DNA from: Planktomarina sp.
Lineage (GTDB): Bacteria; Pseudomonadota; Alphaproteobacteria; Rhodobacterales; Rhodobacteraceae
Assembly (NCBI GenBank): GCA_016780825.1
Contig: JADHLF010000007.1
Span: forward strand, 15,788-79,787
DNA: 64,000 nt
Direction of reading: 5' to 3'
The notes below the pieces were generated by a model that had not been told where the DNA came from, did not search any database, and worked only from the letters and a program-made list of their open reading frames with translations. Position 1 is the first letter of the stretch. Each line of letters starts with the position of its first letter. A program made the position numbers and the translations under genes. This document shows, piece by piece, positions 1-8,363 of this stretch.

Positions 1-904
1 AACCGGGGGCTGAGGACAGCCAGGCAATGGCGATAAACAATAACACAGTGACCGCCCAGGTCCAATTCGGCCGGCCCTTACGCGCATGCATGGAATTGAA
101 ATAATGGCGAATGGTCACGCCGATCAGAAAAACCAAACAGGCTATGATCCAAGCATTGGGCGTGCCAAACGACAAAGGATAATGGTTCGACAGCATCAAA
201 AAGATCACGGGCAAAGTGAGATAATTATTATGGGTCGAGCGCAATTTGGCAATTTTGCCATATTTGGCCGCCGGCACCCGCCCCGCTTTCAAATCCGCCA
301 CCACGATTCTCTGATTGGGCATGATGATCATCGCCACATTGGCCGTCATGATCGTGGCCGTAAAAGCTCCCAAATGCAAAAGCGCCGCGCGGCCGGTGAA
401 AATTTGATTATAGCCCCAAGACATCGCCACCAAGACCGCAAAGAGCAAAAGCATCAGGAGCGTTGGGCGCTCGCCCAAAGGCGATTTGCACAGGCCGTCA
501 TAGATCACCCAGCCAATCGCCAGAGATCCCGCCGACAAGGCAATCGCCTGCCAGGTGGTGAGATCCATCTTCGCCGGATCAATCAAATAGAGCTCCGAGC
601 CGGCCCAATAGACCACCATCAACATGGCCACCCCGGACAGCCAGGTCATGTAGCTCTCCCATTTGAACCAAGTCAGATGCTCTGGCATGGCCTCTGGGGC
701 AATGAGATACTTCTGGATGTGATAAAATCCACCGCCATGCACCTGCCATTCCTCACCATCGGCGGGACCGTCAATGTTGCGGTTCAATCCCAAATCCAGC
801 GCTATAAAATAGAACGAAGAGCCAATCCAAGCCATCGCGGTGATGACATGAAGCCACCGCACGGCAAAGCTGATCCATTCCCAAAATATTGCAGCATCAT
901 ACAT
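1..904 (-). CDS. puuD: Urate hydroxylase PuuD (membrane uricase), 5' part only
   Basis: This gene runs off the left edge; about 301 residues of the N-terminal membrane domain are present and the C-terminal part (a cytochrome c domain in full-length members) lies outside. The start ATG at 904 has GGAG nine bases upstream and gives MYDAAIFWEWISFAVRWLHV. The Trp/Gly-rich helices (AWIGSSFYFIALD, then WQVHGGGFYHIQKYL) are typical of the PuuD Urate_ox_N family. PuuD oxidises urate to 5-hydroxyisourate and passes electrons to the respiratory chain. It begins 11 bases after uraH, which performs the next step, so the two form one operon. Confidence 0.9.
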   Translation of the reverse strand, partial: MYDAAIFWEWISFAVRWLHVITAMAWIGSSFYFIALDLGLNRNIDGPADGEEWQVHGGGFYHIQKYLIAPEAMPEHLTWFKWESYMTWLSGVAMLMVVYWAGSELYLIDPAKMDLTTWQAIALSAGSLAIGWVIYDGLCKSPLGERPTLLMLLLFAVLVAMSWGYNQIFTGRAALLHLGAFTATIMTANVAMIIMPNQRIVVADLKAGRVPAAKYGKIAKLRSTHNNYLTLPVIFLMLSNHYPLSFGTPNAWIIACLVFLIGVTIRHYFNSMHARKGRPNWTWAVTVLLFIAIAWLSSAPG

Positions 905-915
905 GATGTGACTCC

Positions 916-1269
916 TTAGCTTCCGCGATAGGTGGAAAACCCATGGGCCGACAAGAGCAGGGGCACATGGTAGTGATCATCTTGCGACATGCCAAACCGA
1001 ATGGGCACCACATCTAAGAACAACGGCGCCTGTCCCGCCTGTCCTGTGCGGCGCAGATAATCCCCGGCGTGAAAAACCAGCTCATACTGCCCAAGGGCGA
1101 AGGTCTCTTTCGACAGGATCGGACTGTCCGTGCGCCCATCGGCATTGGTCACCGCTTCACCCAGCTTGACCGCTTGGCCGTTGTCATAGCGAAACAGCTC
1201 AATTTGAATCCCGGCGGCCGGACAGCCTTTGGCCGTGTCTAAAACATGTGTGGTCAAAAATCCATTCAT
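916..1269 (-). CDS. uraH: 5-hydroxyisourate hydrolase (transthyretin-like) UraH
   Basis: The 117-residue protein has the usual family length. It carries the N-terminal signature LTTHVLDTAKGCPAAG, with His8 as a catalytic residue, and ends in the diagnostic C-terminal tetrapeptide YRGS. It hydrolyses 5-hydroxyisourate to OHCU in the cytoplasm. It lies upstream of puuD in the same operon, and divergent from the puuE-uraD fusion across a 74-base gap that probably holds both promoters. No signal peptide is seen. Confidence 0.95.
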   Translation of the reverse strand: MNGFLTTHVLDTAKGCPAAGIQIELFRYDNGQAVKLGEAVTNADGRTDSPILSKETFALGQYELVFHAGDYLRRTGQAGQAPLFLDVVPIRFGMSQDDHYHVPLLLSAHGFSTYRGS

Positions 1270-1343
1270 GATCTATTCCTTTTTTGCTTCCCTAATCTCT
1301 GCGCAAAAAATAAGCAAAGGGAAAGCCCAAGATGGAGAAAATT

Positions 1344-2744
1344 ATGAAACGTTACCCACGCGATATGTCCGGATATGGCCCAACCCCTCCCGCAGCGCAG
1401 TGGCCAGGAGGCGCCAAAATTGCGGTTCAATTGGTGCTGAACTATGAAGAGGGCGGCGAAAACAACATATTGCATGGGGATGCCGCCTCTGAAGCCTTTT
1501 TGTCAGAGATCGTCGGCGCAGCCGCCTGGCCCGGTCAGCGCCATTGGAACATGGAAAGCATCTATGAATACGGCGCGCGCGCAGGATTTTGGCGGCTGCA
1601 TCGCATGCTCAAAGACCTGCCCATCACCGTTTACGGTGTGGCCACCGCCTTGGCCCGCGCGCCAGAGCAACTGGCTGCGATGAAATCCGCCGGATGGGAG
1701 ATCGCCAGCCACGGGCTCAAATGGATCGAATATAAAGATGCCACCCCCGAAGATGAGGCCGCCGATATGGCGGAGGCCATCCGCCTGCACACAGAGGTCG
1801 TGGGCACCCCCCCGCGCGGCTGGTATACGGGGCGCTGCTCGGAGCACACCGTCCGCTTGGCCGCACAAACCGGGCAATTTGCCTATGTGGCCGACAGCTA
1901 TGCCGATGATCTTCCCTATTGGATGGAATTTAAGGCGCGCGATCAGTTGATTGTGCCCTATACACTCGACGCCAATGATATGCGCTTTGCAACCCCGCAG
2001 GGCTTTAACGCGGGCGATCAATTTTTCAGCTACCTCAAAGACAGTTTCGACACGCTCTACGCAGAGGGCGGGCGCATGATGTCCATTGGCCTGCACTGCC
2101 GCCTGATCGGCCGGCCAGGCCGCGCCGCCGCGCTGCAACGTTTCATTGACTATGTGCAAAGCCATGAGGGCGTCTGGTTCGCCACCCGCGAGGCCATTGC
2201 CGACCATTGGACCCAAACCCACCCCCACAGGCGCCAAATGCGCCCCAGTGGCCTGTCCCGAGAGGCGTTCATAGCCGCCTATGGCGGAATCTTTGAGCAT
2301 TCGGCCTGGGTCGCAGAGCGGGCGCATCGGCTGGAACTTGGCCCCATGCATGACACTGCGACCGGATTGCACAACGCCCTCTGCCGCGCCTTTCGCTCGG
2401 CCAGCCCCGAGCGGCGCCTGGGCGTGCTCACCGCCCATCCAGATTTGGCTGGAAAACTGGCGGCCGCAAAACGCCTGACCGCGGAAAGCACCGCAGAGCA
2501 GGCCAGCGCAGGGCTGGACGCGCTGACCGACGACGAACGTAAGCGCTTCACGGCGCTCAACGACGCCTATGTGCAAAAACACGGATTTCCCTTTATCATC
2601 GCAGTAAGGGATCACAGCAAAGCCAGCATCCTTGCCGCCTTTGAACAGCGCATCACCCATGATCGCGAGACCGAATTTGCCGAAGCCTGCCGCCAAGTGG
2701 AGCGCATCGCAGAATTCCGCCTGCGCGATCTGCTGCCGCGCTGA
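1344..2744 (+). CDS. puuE: Bifunctional allantoinase (PuuE) / OHCU decarboxylase (UraD) fusion
   Basis: The protein is 466 residues from the ATG at 1344, chosen because GGAG lies six bases upstream; an in-frame ATG at 1332 is less likely. Residues about 20-300 are a polysaccharide-deacetylase-type, cofactor-independent allantoinase (HWNMESIYEYG, GWEIASHGLKWIEY, GWYTGRCSEHT). Residues about 310-465 are a UraD domain (YGGIFEHSAWVAERAH with its catalytic His, and HGFPFIIAVRDHSK). UraD turns OHCU into S-allantoin and PuuE opens allantoin to allantoate, so consecutive steps sit on one chain. The fusion is known in Rhodobacterales. Converges with allE. Confidence 0.93.
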   Translation: MKRYPRDMSGYGPTPPAAQWPGGAKIAVQLVLNYEEGGENNILHGDAASEAFLSEIVGAAAWPGQRHWNMESIYEYGARAGFWRLHRMLKDLPITVYGVATALARAPEQLAAMKSAGWEIASHGLKWIEYKDATPEDEAADMAEAIRLHTEVVGTPPRGWYTGRCSEHTVRLAAQTGQFAYVADSYADDLPYWMEFKARDQLIVPYTLDANDMRFATPQGFNAGDQFFSYLKDSFDTLYAEGGRMMSIGLHCRLIGRPGRAAALQRFIDYVQSHEGVWFATREAIADHWTQTHPHRRQMRPSGLSREAFIAAYGGIFEHSAWVAERAHRLELGPMHDTATGLHNALCRAFRSASPERRLGVLTAHPDLAGKLAAAKRLTAESTAEQASAGLDALTDDERKRFTALNDAYVQKHGFPFIIAVRDHSKASILAAFEQRITHDRETEFAEACRQVERIAEFRLRDLLPR

Positions 2745-2753
2745 AGCCTCAAG

Positions 2754-2806
2754 AAGACCCCTGCATAACGCAGCCGGCCTTTGAAATGGCTTTGCTCAGA
2801 GGTCTT
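2754..2806. repeat. MITE-like remnant, 53 bp, with inverted ends and a 5-bp direct repeat
   Basis: Inverted ends AAGACCCCTG (2754-2763) and CAGAGGTCTT (2797-2806) match at 9 of 10 positions. Both are flanked directly by TCAAG (2749-2753 and 2807-2811), which looks like a target-site duplication. The left end continues TGCATAACGC, also found in the element at 11259-11387. It begins nine bases after the puuE stop codon. No coding capacity. Likely derived from the ends of an insertion sequence; the family is not identified. Confidence 0.55.
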
Positions 2807-2810
2807 TCAA

Positions 2811-2839
2811 GCTCTGACCTGCCTTGCGTGGGTCAGAGC
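2811..2839. terminator. Perfect 9-bp stem-loop between convergent puuE and allE
   Basis: GCTCTGACC (2811-2819) and GGTCAGAGC (2831-2839) form a perfect 9-bp stem with an 11-base loop. It starts just past the allE stop codon and lies between converging genes, where a bidirectional terminator would be expected. Neither side has a T-run, so intrinsic termination is uncertain. Confidence 0.4.
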
Positions 2840-2840
2840 G

Positions 2841-3665
2841 CTAAAGGCCCAGCGGCATATGGCGGTTGACGTCTTTGTAAAGCAAATAGCGAAACACCCC
2901 TGGACCGCCCGCATAGCAGGCTTGCGGGCAAAAGGCGCGCAACCACATGAAATCGCCGGCTTCCACTTCGACCCAATCTTGATTCAGCTTATAGACAGCT
3001 TTTCCTTCTAGCACATAAAGCCCGTGCTCCATGACGTGGGTCTCTTCAAAAGGGATCACCCCGCCCGGCTGAAAGGTCACGATATTGACATGCATGTCAT
3101 GGCGCAGATCGTCAGGTTCCACAAAGCGCGTGGTGCCCCATGCCCCATTGGTATCGGGCATCAATTGCAGCTCATGATCGGCCTCATGGGTGACAAAAGC
3201 CTCGGGTCGCGCGATCCCCTCAACCGGCACATAGAGCTTACGGATCCAATGAAACCTTAGGCACTCCTCAGGCGCCTCCAGCCGCCATTGCAACCCGCTG
3301 GGAATATAGGCATAGCTGCCCGCCCGCAAACCATGCGCCTGCCCGTCCAGATGCAGCACGCCCGCACCCTGGGTGACAAAAAGCACCGATTGCGCCCGGG
3401 CCTCCATATCCGGTTTATCGCTGCCACCACCAGGAGAGACTTCCATGATATATTGCGAAAAAGTCTCAGCAAATCCGCTCAAGGGACGTGCCAAAACCCA
3501 CGCGCGTGTTTTGTGCCAATGGGGCAAAAAGCTGGTGACGATGTCGCGCATCGTGCCCCTGGGGATGACCGCATAGGCCTCTGTAAAGACCGCGCGCTGG
3601 GTCATGGTCTCCTTCTGACTCGGCAGGCCACCGATCGGGAAATAATATTTTTGCGTGTCACCCAT
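2841..3665 (-). CDS. allE: (S)-ureidoglycine aminohydrolase, bicupin
   Basis: The protein is 274 residues from the ATG at 3665, which has AAAGGAT just upstream; a TTG at 3680 is in frame but less likely. It has two cupin domains. The second carries the metal-binding pattern ETHVMEHGLYVLEG, with Glu and His ligands for Mn, as in UGlyAH/YlbA. The enzyme converts ureidoglycine to ureidoglycolate and ammonia, downstream of allantoate amidohydrolase. AllC is not in the window. The context next to puuE and uraH supports the call. Divergent from soxB. Confidence 0.9.
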   Translation of the reverse strand: MGDTQKYYFPIGGLPSQKETMTQRAVFTEAYAVIPRGTMRDIVTSFLPHWHKTRAWVLARPLSGFAETFSQYIMEVSPGGGSDKPDMEARAQSVLFVTQGAGVLHLDGQAHGLRAGSYAYIPSGLQWRLEAPEECLRFHWIRKLYVPVEGIARPEAFVTHEADHELQLMPDTNGAWGTTRFVEPDDLRHDMHVNIVTFQPGGVIPFEETHVMEHGLYVLEGKAVYKLNQDWVEVEAGDFMWLRAFCPQACYAGGPGVFRYLLYKDVNRHMPLGL

Positions 3666-3774
3666 GGGATATCCTTTCAAGACAGATCAATTCCTAACGC
3701 CAAACTGCGCAAAGAAAAAGCCCTACTGATGCGCGCCGCCGCTCAAACAATGGTGCAAAAATGCAAAAACACGC

Positions 3775-3804
3775 TTGGTCGGAAAACATATATAGTTTGT
3801 CCGA
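3775..3804. promoter_or_regulatory. Imperfect palindrome in the allE/soxB divergent region, candidate operator
   Basis: Within the 195-base gap between divergent allE and soxB, TCGGAAAAC and GTTTGTCCGA form an imperfect dyad around an ATATATA centre. Arms extend to TTG and CAA on the outside. The centre could also serve as a -10 element. The shape fits a GntR- or XRE-type regulator site controlling one or both genes. No regulator is assigned by sequence. Confidence 0.4.
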
Positions 3805-3860
3805 TTTCAACCTGAATTCGCGCGCTGGATTGGCCACATTTGCCGCAAGGAGTCCGAGCG

Positions 3861-5111
3861 ATGCGCTATTCAGCCCTCAGAGTAATAAAAGAAGCTCTTA
3901 CCGGCCACAAAGGCTGGACGCCCGCTTGGCGGGACGTGACCCCGCAAGCACATTATGACTACATCGTCATCGGTGGCGGCGGGCATGGATTGGCGACCGC
4001 CTATTATCTCGCGCGCAACCATGGGGCCAAGAAGGTGGCTGTCTTGGAAAAGGGCTGGATTGGCGGCGGCAATGTCGGGCGCAACACCACGATCATTCGG
4101 TCCAACTATCTGCTTGATGGCAATGAGCCATTTTACGAGCATTCGCTCAAGCTCTGGGAGGGGTTGGAGCAGGATTTGAATTACAACGCGATGGTCAGCC
4201 AGCGCGGCATTCTCAATCTCATCCACTCAGACGCGCAGCGCGACGCCTTCACGCGGCGCGGCAATGCGATGATTCTCAATGGGGCGGATGCGGATTTACT
4301 CTCCACGAAAACCATTCAAAAGCGCTACCCTTTCCTCAATGTGGACAACGCCCGCTTCCCCATCAAAGGCGGTCTGGCCCAGCATCGCGGCGGCACCGTG
4401 CGCCACGATGCAGTGGCCTGGGGCTATGCGCGCGCGGCGGATCAATTGGGGGTGGACATCATCCAAAATTGCGAAGTCACCGGCTTTCGCATTGAGGGCG
4501 GTAAATGCCTGGGCGTGGACACCAGCCGCGGCTATATCGCAGGCGGCAAAATCGCAGCCTGTGTCGCCGGATCCTCGGGACGCTTGATGTCAAAAGCGGG
4601 CATGCGCCTGCCCATCGAAAGCCATGTTCTGCAAGCCTTCGTCTCCGAAGGGCTGAAACCAGTGCTGCCCGGTGTCATCACCTTTGGGGCGGGGCATTTT
4701 TATTGCAGCCAATCGGATAAGGGCGGATTGGTCTTTGGCGGCGATATAGACGGTTATAATTCCTACGCCCAGCGCGGAAACCTGCCTGTTGTTGAAGATG
4801 TTTGCGAAGGGGCAATGGCCATATTCCCCATGCTCGGCCGTGTGCGTCTTCTGCGCATGTGGGGCGGTATTATGGATATGTCGATGGATGGCTCGCCCAT
4901 CATAGACCGCACCCATATTGACAGGCTCTATTTCAACGGCGGTTGGTGCTATGGCGGCTTCAAGGCCACGCCGGCCTCTGGCTGGTGCTATGCCCATCTT
5001 TTGGCCACGGATGCCCCGCATGAATTTGCCAAGGCCTACCGCTTTGACAGGTTCGAAAAGGGGCAGATGATTGATGAAAAAGGCGTGGGCAACAACCCGC
5101 AGCTGCATTAG
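3861..5111 (+). CDS. soxB: Sarcosine oxidase beta subunit SoxB
   Basis: The protein is 416 residues from the ATG at 3861 (AAGGAG eight bases upstream). A DAO-type FAD fold starts at about residue 32 (DYIVIGGGGHGLATAYYLA). His182 in RGGTVRHDAVAWG is the residue that carries covalent FMN in heterotetrameric sarcosine oxidase. The C-terminal end GGWCYGGFKATPASGWCYAH is characteristic. The enzyme oxidises sarcosine to glycine, H2O2 and, with THF, methylene-THF. First gene of soxBDAG; soxD follows within 14 bases. Confidence 0.95.
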   Translation: MRYSALRVIKEALTGHKGWTPAWRDVTPQAHYDYIVIGGGGHGLATAYYLARNHGAKKVAVLEKGWIGGGNVGRNTTIIRSNYLLDGNEPFYEHSLKLWEGLEQDLNYNAMVSQRGILNLIHSDAQRDAFTRRGNAMILNGADADLLSTKTIQKRYPFLNVDNARFPIKGGLAQHRGGTVRHDAVAWGYARAADQLGVDIIQNCEVTGFRIEGGKCLGVDTSRGYIAGGKIAACVAGSSGRLMSKAGMRLPIESHVLQAFVSEGLKPVLPGVITFGAGHFYCSQSDKGGLVFGGDIDGYNSYAQRGNLPVVEDVCEGAMAIFPMLGRVRLLRMWGGIMDMSMDGSPIIDRTHIDRLYFNGGWCYGGFKATPASGWCYAHLLATDAPHEFAKAYRFDRFEKGQMIDEKGVGNNPQLH

Positions 5112-5124
5112 GAGCGCAAGAGAT

Positions 5125-5412
5125 ATGATTATCAACCACCCGCTTCTTGGTCCACGCGACAGCGCAGAGTTCACCTATATGGGAGATGCCAAGCTCATCG
5201 ACCGCCCCGATTGGCAAGACCCGGAGGCTTTGGCGAAATTTATTGACTATGGCTATATGCGCGACAATCCAGACGGGGTGCATCGTGAGCTTTGGTATCA
5301 CGAGCAGGGCGATCGCTCCTTCCTTGTGATCACCCGCGACACGAGCACCCATGAAATTTCCGCTGTGGAGCTGGCCCGCGATGTCGCCCGAAGCCGAGGT
5401 CGGAGCACATGA
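5125..5412 (+). CDS. soxD: Sarcosine oxidase delta subunit SoxD, zinc cysteines absent
   Basis: The protein is 95 residues from the ATG at 5125 (GGAG ten bases upstream). Family features LGPRDSAEF, RDNPDGVHRELW and HEQGDRSFLVITRDT are clear. Canonical delta subunits bind zinc through Cys6, Cys9, His59 and Cys63. Here residues 5-9 read HPLLG and position 63 is Asp, leaving only His59. The zinc site is therefore almost certainly lost. The stop codon overlaps the soxA start (ATGA), which suggests translational coupling. Similar Cys-free forms may exist in other roseobacters (from memory, not checked). Confidence 0.9.
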   Translation: MIINHPLLGPRDSAEFTYMGDAKLIDRPDWQDPEALAKFIDYGYMRDNPDGVHRELWYHEQGDRSFLVITRDTSTHEISAVELARDVARSRGRST

Positions 5413-8363
5413 GCCAAATCAATCGCCTCTCTGGCGGGCAAATTGACCGCAGCCACACTTTGGACTTCACCTTCGATGGCAAGGCCTACCAAGGTCATGC
5501 GGGCGACACGCTGGCCAGTGCGCTTTTGGCCAATGGCGTGCGCCTCATGGGCCGCTCGTTCAAATATCACCGCCCGCGCGGCGTTCTAACCGCCGGATCT
5601 GAAGAGCCCAACGCTCTTGTCGAGCTTCGAGAGGGCGCACGCAAGGAGCCCAATACCCGTGCCACCACGGCCGAGATGTTTGGCGGCCTGAGTGCGACGT
5701 CACAAAATAGGATCGGCTCGCTGCGCTTTGATCTGATGGCCATAAATGACCGGCTCTCAAATTTTCTGACCGCGGGATTTTATTACAAAACCTTCATGTG
5801 GCCCGCCGCCTTTTGGGAAAAACTCTACGAGCCGATTATTCGCAGAGCCGCCGGGCTGGGAAGTATCAGCTTGCAAGAGGATCCCGACGCCTATGACCGG
5901 GGCTTTTTGCACTGTGATCTGCTGATCATCGGTGCGGGCCCTGCCGGGCTTGCCGCCGCGCTGACTGCGGGGCGTGCCGGCGCGCAGGTGATCTTGGCCG
6001 ATGAAGATTTCACCCTCGGAGGACGGCTCAATTCTGAACGGCTCACCTTAGGCGATCAAAGCGGCGCAGATTGGGCCGCGCAAACTCTGGCGGAGCTGAC
6101 CGGCCTCCCCAATGTCCGCATCATGTCCCGAACGACGGTGCTGGGCGCTTTTGATCATGGTATTTTCGGCGCTTTGGAGCGGGTCTCGGACCACCTGCCC
6201 CAGCCCGCGCCCGGCAAACCGCGGCAAGTGCTGTGGCGGATCTATACCAAGGGCAGCCTGCTCTGCGCGGGCGCCACCGAGCGCCCGATCGCCTTCGAGA
6301 ACAATGATCGGCCCGGGATCATGCTGGCCGGAGCAATGCGCAGCTATGCCAACCGCTGGGCGGTGACCCCAGCGCAAAGGGTGGCGGTCTTTACCAACAA
6401 TGACGACGGGCACCGAACCGCGGCGGACCTGCACGCGAAAGGCGTCTCTATTGCCGCCGTGATCGATGTGCGGCCCGATGCGCCACGCAGTGGCGACTAT
6501 GAGGTCATCGCAGGCGGTCAGGTGATCAACAGCCGCGGACGCTTGGGACTGACCTCCATTGAGGTCGCCCTGCCCGGCGGCGGAACGCGCCAATTGTCTT
6601 GCGGGGCTCTTGGCGTGGCGGGCGGCTGGAACCCCAATGTGCATCTGACCAGCCACCATCGCGGCCGGCCAGAATGGTTGCCACAGATTGCCGCCTTCGG
6701 CCCTCCGGCAGAGGGACCCAAAGCGCTGCGGGTGGCCGGCGCGGCCAATGGCGATCTGTCGACCGCGGGCGCCCTGCGCGGCGGGGCGGGTCAAGCCGCC
6801 GACTGGTTGCGCGAGAATGGGTTTCGAGCAACGGCCCTTGAAGTGCCCGAGGCCGAAGACGCCCCCATCTCCATCACGCCCTTTTGGGCCGTCAAAGGCT
6901 GCAACCGCGCCTGGCTGGATCAACAAAACGACGTGACGGTCAAAGACGTCAAATTGGCCCATCAAGAAAATTTTGTCAGCGTCGAACATCTCAAACGTTA
7001 CACCACGCTGGGCATGGCCACAGATCAGGGTAAGACGTCCAATATGGGCGGGCTGGCGATCATGGCCGAGCTGACCGGCAAAACCATTCCCGAGGTCGGC
7101 ACAACCATCTTCCGCCCGCCCTATACCCCAACCGCCATTGGGGCCTTCGCCGGCCGCGACCGCGGAACAGATTTCCGCCCCACTCGTAAGACACCCAGCC
7201 ACGCTTGGGCCGAAGAGCAAGGCGCGGTCTTTGTTGAAGTGGGCATGTGGTTGAGGGCGCAATGGTTTCCCAAAGCGGGCGAAACCCATTGGCGGCAGTC
7301 CGTCGACCGAGAAGTTCTGGCCACACGCAAATCCGTCGGTATTTGCGATGTCACAACACTCGGAAAAATCGACGTGCAGGGCTCGGATGCCGCGACCTTT
7401 CTAAACAAGGTTTATTGCAACGGTTTTGCCAAATTGGCCACCGGCAAAACCCGTTATGGCGTGATGCTGCGCGAGGATGGCATGGTCATGGATGATGGCA
7501 CCGCCGCCCGGCTGGCGGAAGATCATTTCGTGGTCACCACCACCACCGCCAATGCTGTCTCGGTCTTTCGCCACATGGAATTTGCCCGCCAATGCCTCTG
7601 GCCAGATCTCGATGTGCAGCTGATGTCTACAACCGAGGCCTGGGCACAATATGCGGTGGCGGGGCCAAATGCACGGCGGCTGCTGCAAAAGATCGTAGAT
7701 CCCGATTATGATCTGTCCAATGAGGCCTTCTCCTTCATGGCCTGCGCCAATATCACCGTTTGCGGCGGGCTGCGCGCCCGGCTGTTTCGGATCTCTTTCT
7801 CGGGCGAGCTGGCCTATGAAATCGCAGTGCCGACACGCTACGGCGATGCGATGATCCGGCGCCTTATGCAGGCCGGTGAGGAATTTGACGCGGTGCCCTA
7901 TGGCACCGAGGCGCTGGGAGTCATGCGCATTGAAAAAGGTCATGCGGCTGGCAATGAGCTCAACGGCACCACCACGGCCTTAAATCTTGGCATGGGGAGC
8001 ATGGTGTCCAAGGCAAAAGACAGCATCGGATCGACCCTATCGGAACGCAGCGGGCTGAACCATGCTCAAGCGCTCAAACTGGTTGGATTGCGGCCCGTGA
8101 ACCCGGCCAACCCTGTGCCGGCCGGCAGTCATTTGATGTGCAAAGGCGATCCAGTGGATGCCGCCCATGACCAAGGCTATGTGACGTCCGCCTGTTTCTC
8201 GCCAAGTCTGGGCCATTCCATCGCGCTGGCCTATGTCAAAGCTGGAGACAGCCGCATGGGTGAAATCCTAAGGCTTGTCAGCCCATTGACCGGCTTTGAT
8301 CATGAGGTTGAAGTGGTCAGCGCCCATTTCATCGATCCAGAGGGGGACCGTCTGCGTGCATGA
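5409..8363 (+). CDS. soxA: Sarcosine oxidase alpha subunit SoxA
   Basis: This 984-residue protein has the full family length. The N-terminal ferredoxin-like part (residues 1-100, FKYHRPRGVLTAGSEEPN) is followed by a dinucleotide-binding motif LLIIGAGPAGLAAALTAGRA near residue 174. A middle region has KRYTTLGMATDQGKTSNMGG and FRPPYTPTAIGAFAGRDRG. The last 370 residues form a GcvT/aminomethyltransferase-like THF domain. Alpha binds NAD+ and folate and channels the released methylene to THF. It overlaps soxD by four bases and soxG by eight. Confidence 0.95.
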   Translation: MSQINRLSGGQIDRSHTLDFTFDGKAYQGHAGDTLASALLANGVRLMGRSFKYHRPRGVLTAGSEEPNALVELREGARKEPNTRATTAEMFGGLSATSQNRIGSLRFDLMAINDRLSNFLTAGFYYKTFMWPAAFWEKLYEPIIRRAAGLGSISLQEDPDAYDRGFLHCDLLIIGAGPAGLAAALTAGRAGAQVILADEDFTLGGRLNSERLTLGDQSGADWAAQTLAELTGLPNVRIMSRTTVLGAFDHGIFGALERVSDHLPQPAPGKPRQVLWRIYTKGSLLCAGATERPIAFENNDRPGIMLAGAMRSYANRWAVTPAQRVAVFTNNDDGHRTAADLHAKGVSIAAVIDVRPDAPRSGDYEVIAGGQVINSRGRLGLTSIEVALPGGGTRQLSCGALGVAGGWNPNVHLTSHHRGRPEWLPQIAAFGPPAEGPKALRVAGAANGDLSTAGALRGGAGQAADWLRENGFRATALEVPEAEDAPISITPFWAVKGCNRAWLDQQNDVTVKDVKLAHQENFVSVEHLKRYTTLGMATDQGKTSNMGGLAIMAELTGKTIPEVGTTIFRPPYTPTAIGAFAGRDRGTDFRPTRKTPSHAWAEEQGAVFVEVGMWLRAQWFPKAGETHWRQSVDREVLATRKSVGICDVTTLGKIDVQGSDAATFLNKVYCNGFAKLATGKTRYGVMLREDGMVMDDGTAARLAEDHFVVTTTTANAVSVFRHMEFARQCLWPDLDVQLMSTTEAWAQYAVAGPNARRLLQKIVDPDYDLSNEAFSFMACANITVCGGLRARLFRISFSGELAYEIAVPTRYGDAMIRRLMQAGEEFDAVPYGTEALGVMRIEKGHAAGNELNGTTTALNLGMGSMVSKAKDSIGSTLSERSGLNHAQALKLVGLRPVNPANPVPAGSHLMCKGDPVDAAHDQGYVTSACFSPSLGHSIALAYVKAGDSRMGEILRLVSPLTGFDHEVEVVSAHFIDPEGDRLRA

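Noticed and set aside
86..919. 277-residue plus-strand ORF
   Set aside because: It is the reverse shadow of puuD. Composition is rich in Arg, His and Gln, typical of antisense frames, and the minus strand encodes a clear membrane protein.
1503..2696. 397-residue minus-strand ORF
   Set aside because: Antisense of the puuE-uraD fusion, whose motifs are intact on the plus strand.
6048..7289. 413-residue minus-strand ORF
   Set aside because: Antisense of soxA; no recognisable domain and biased composition.
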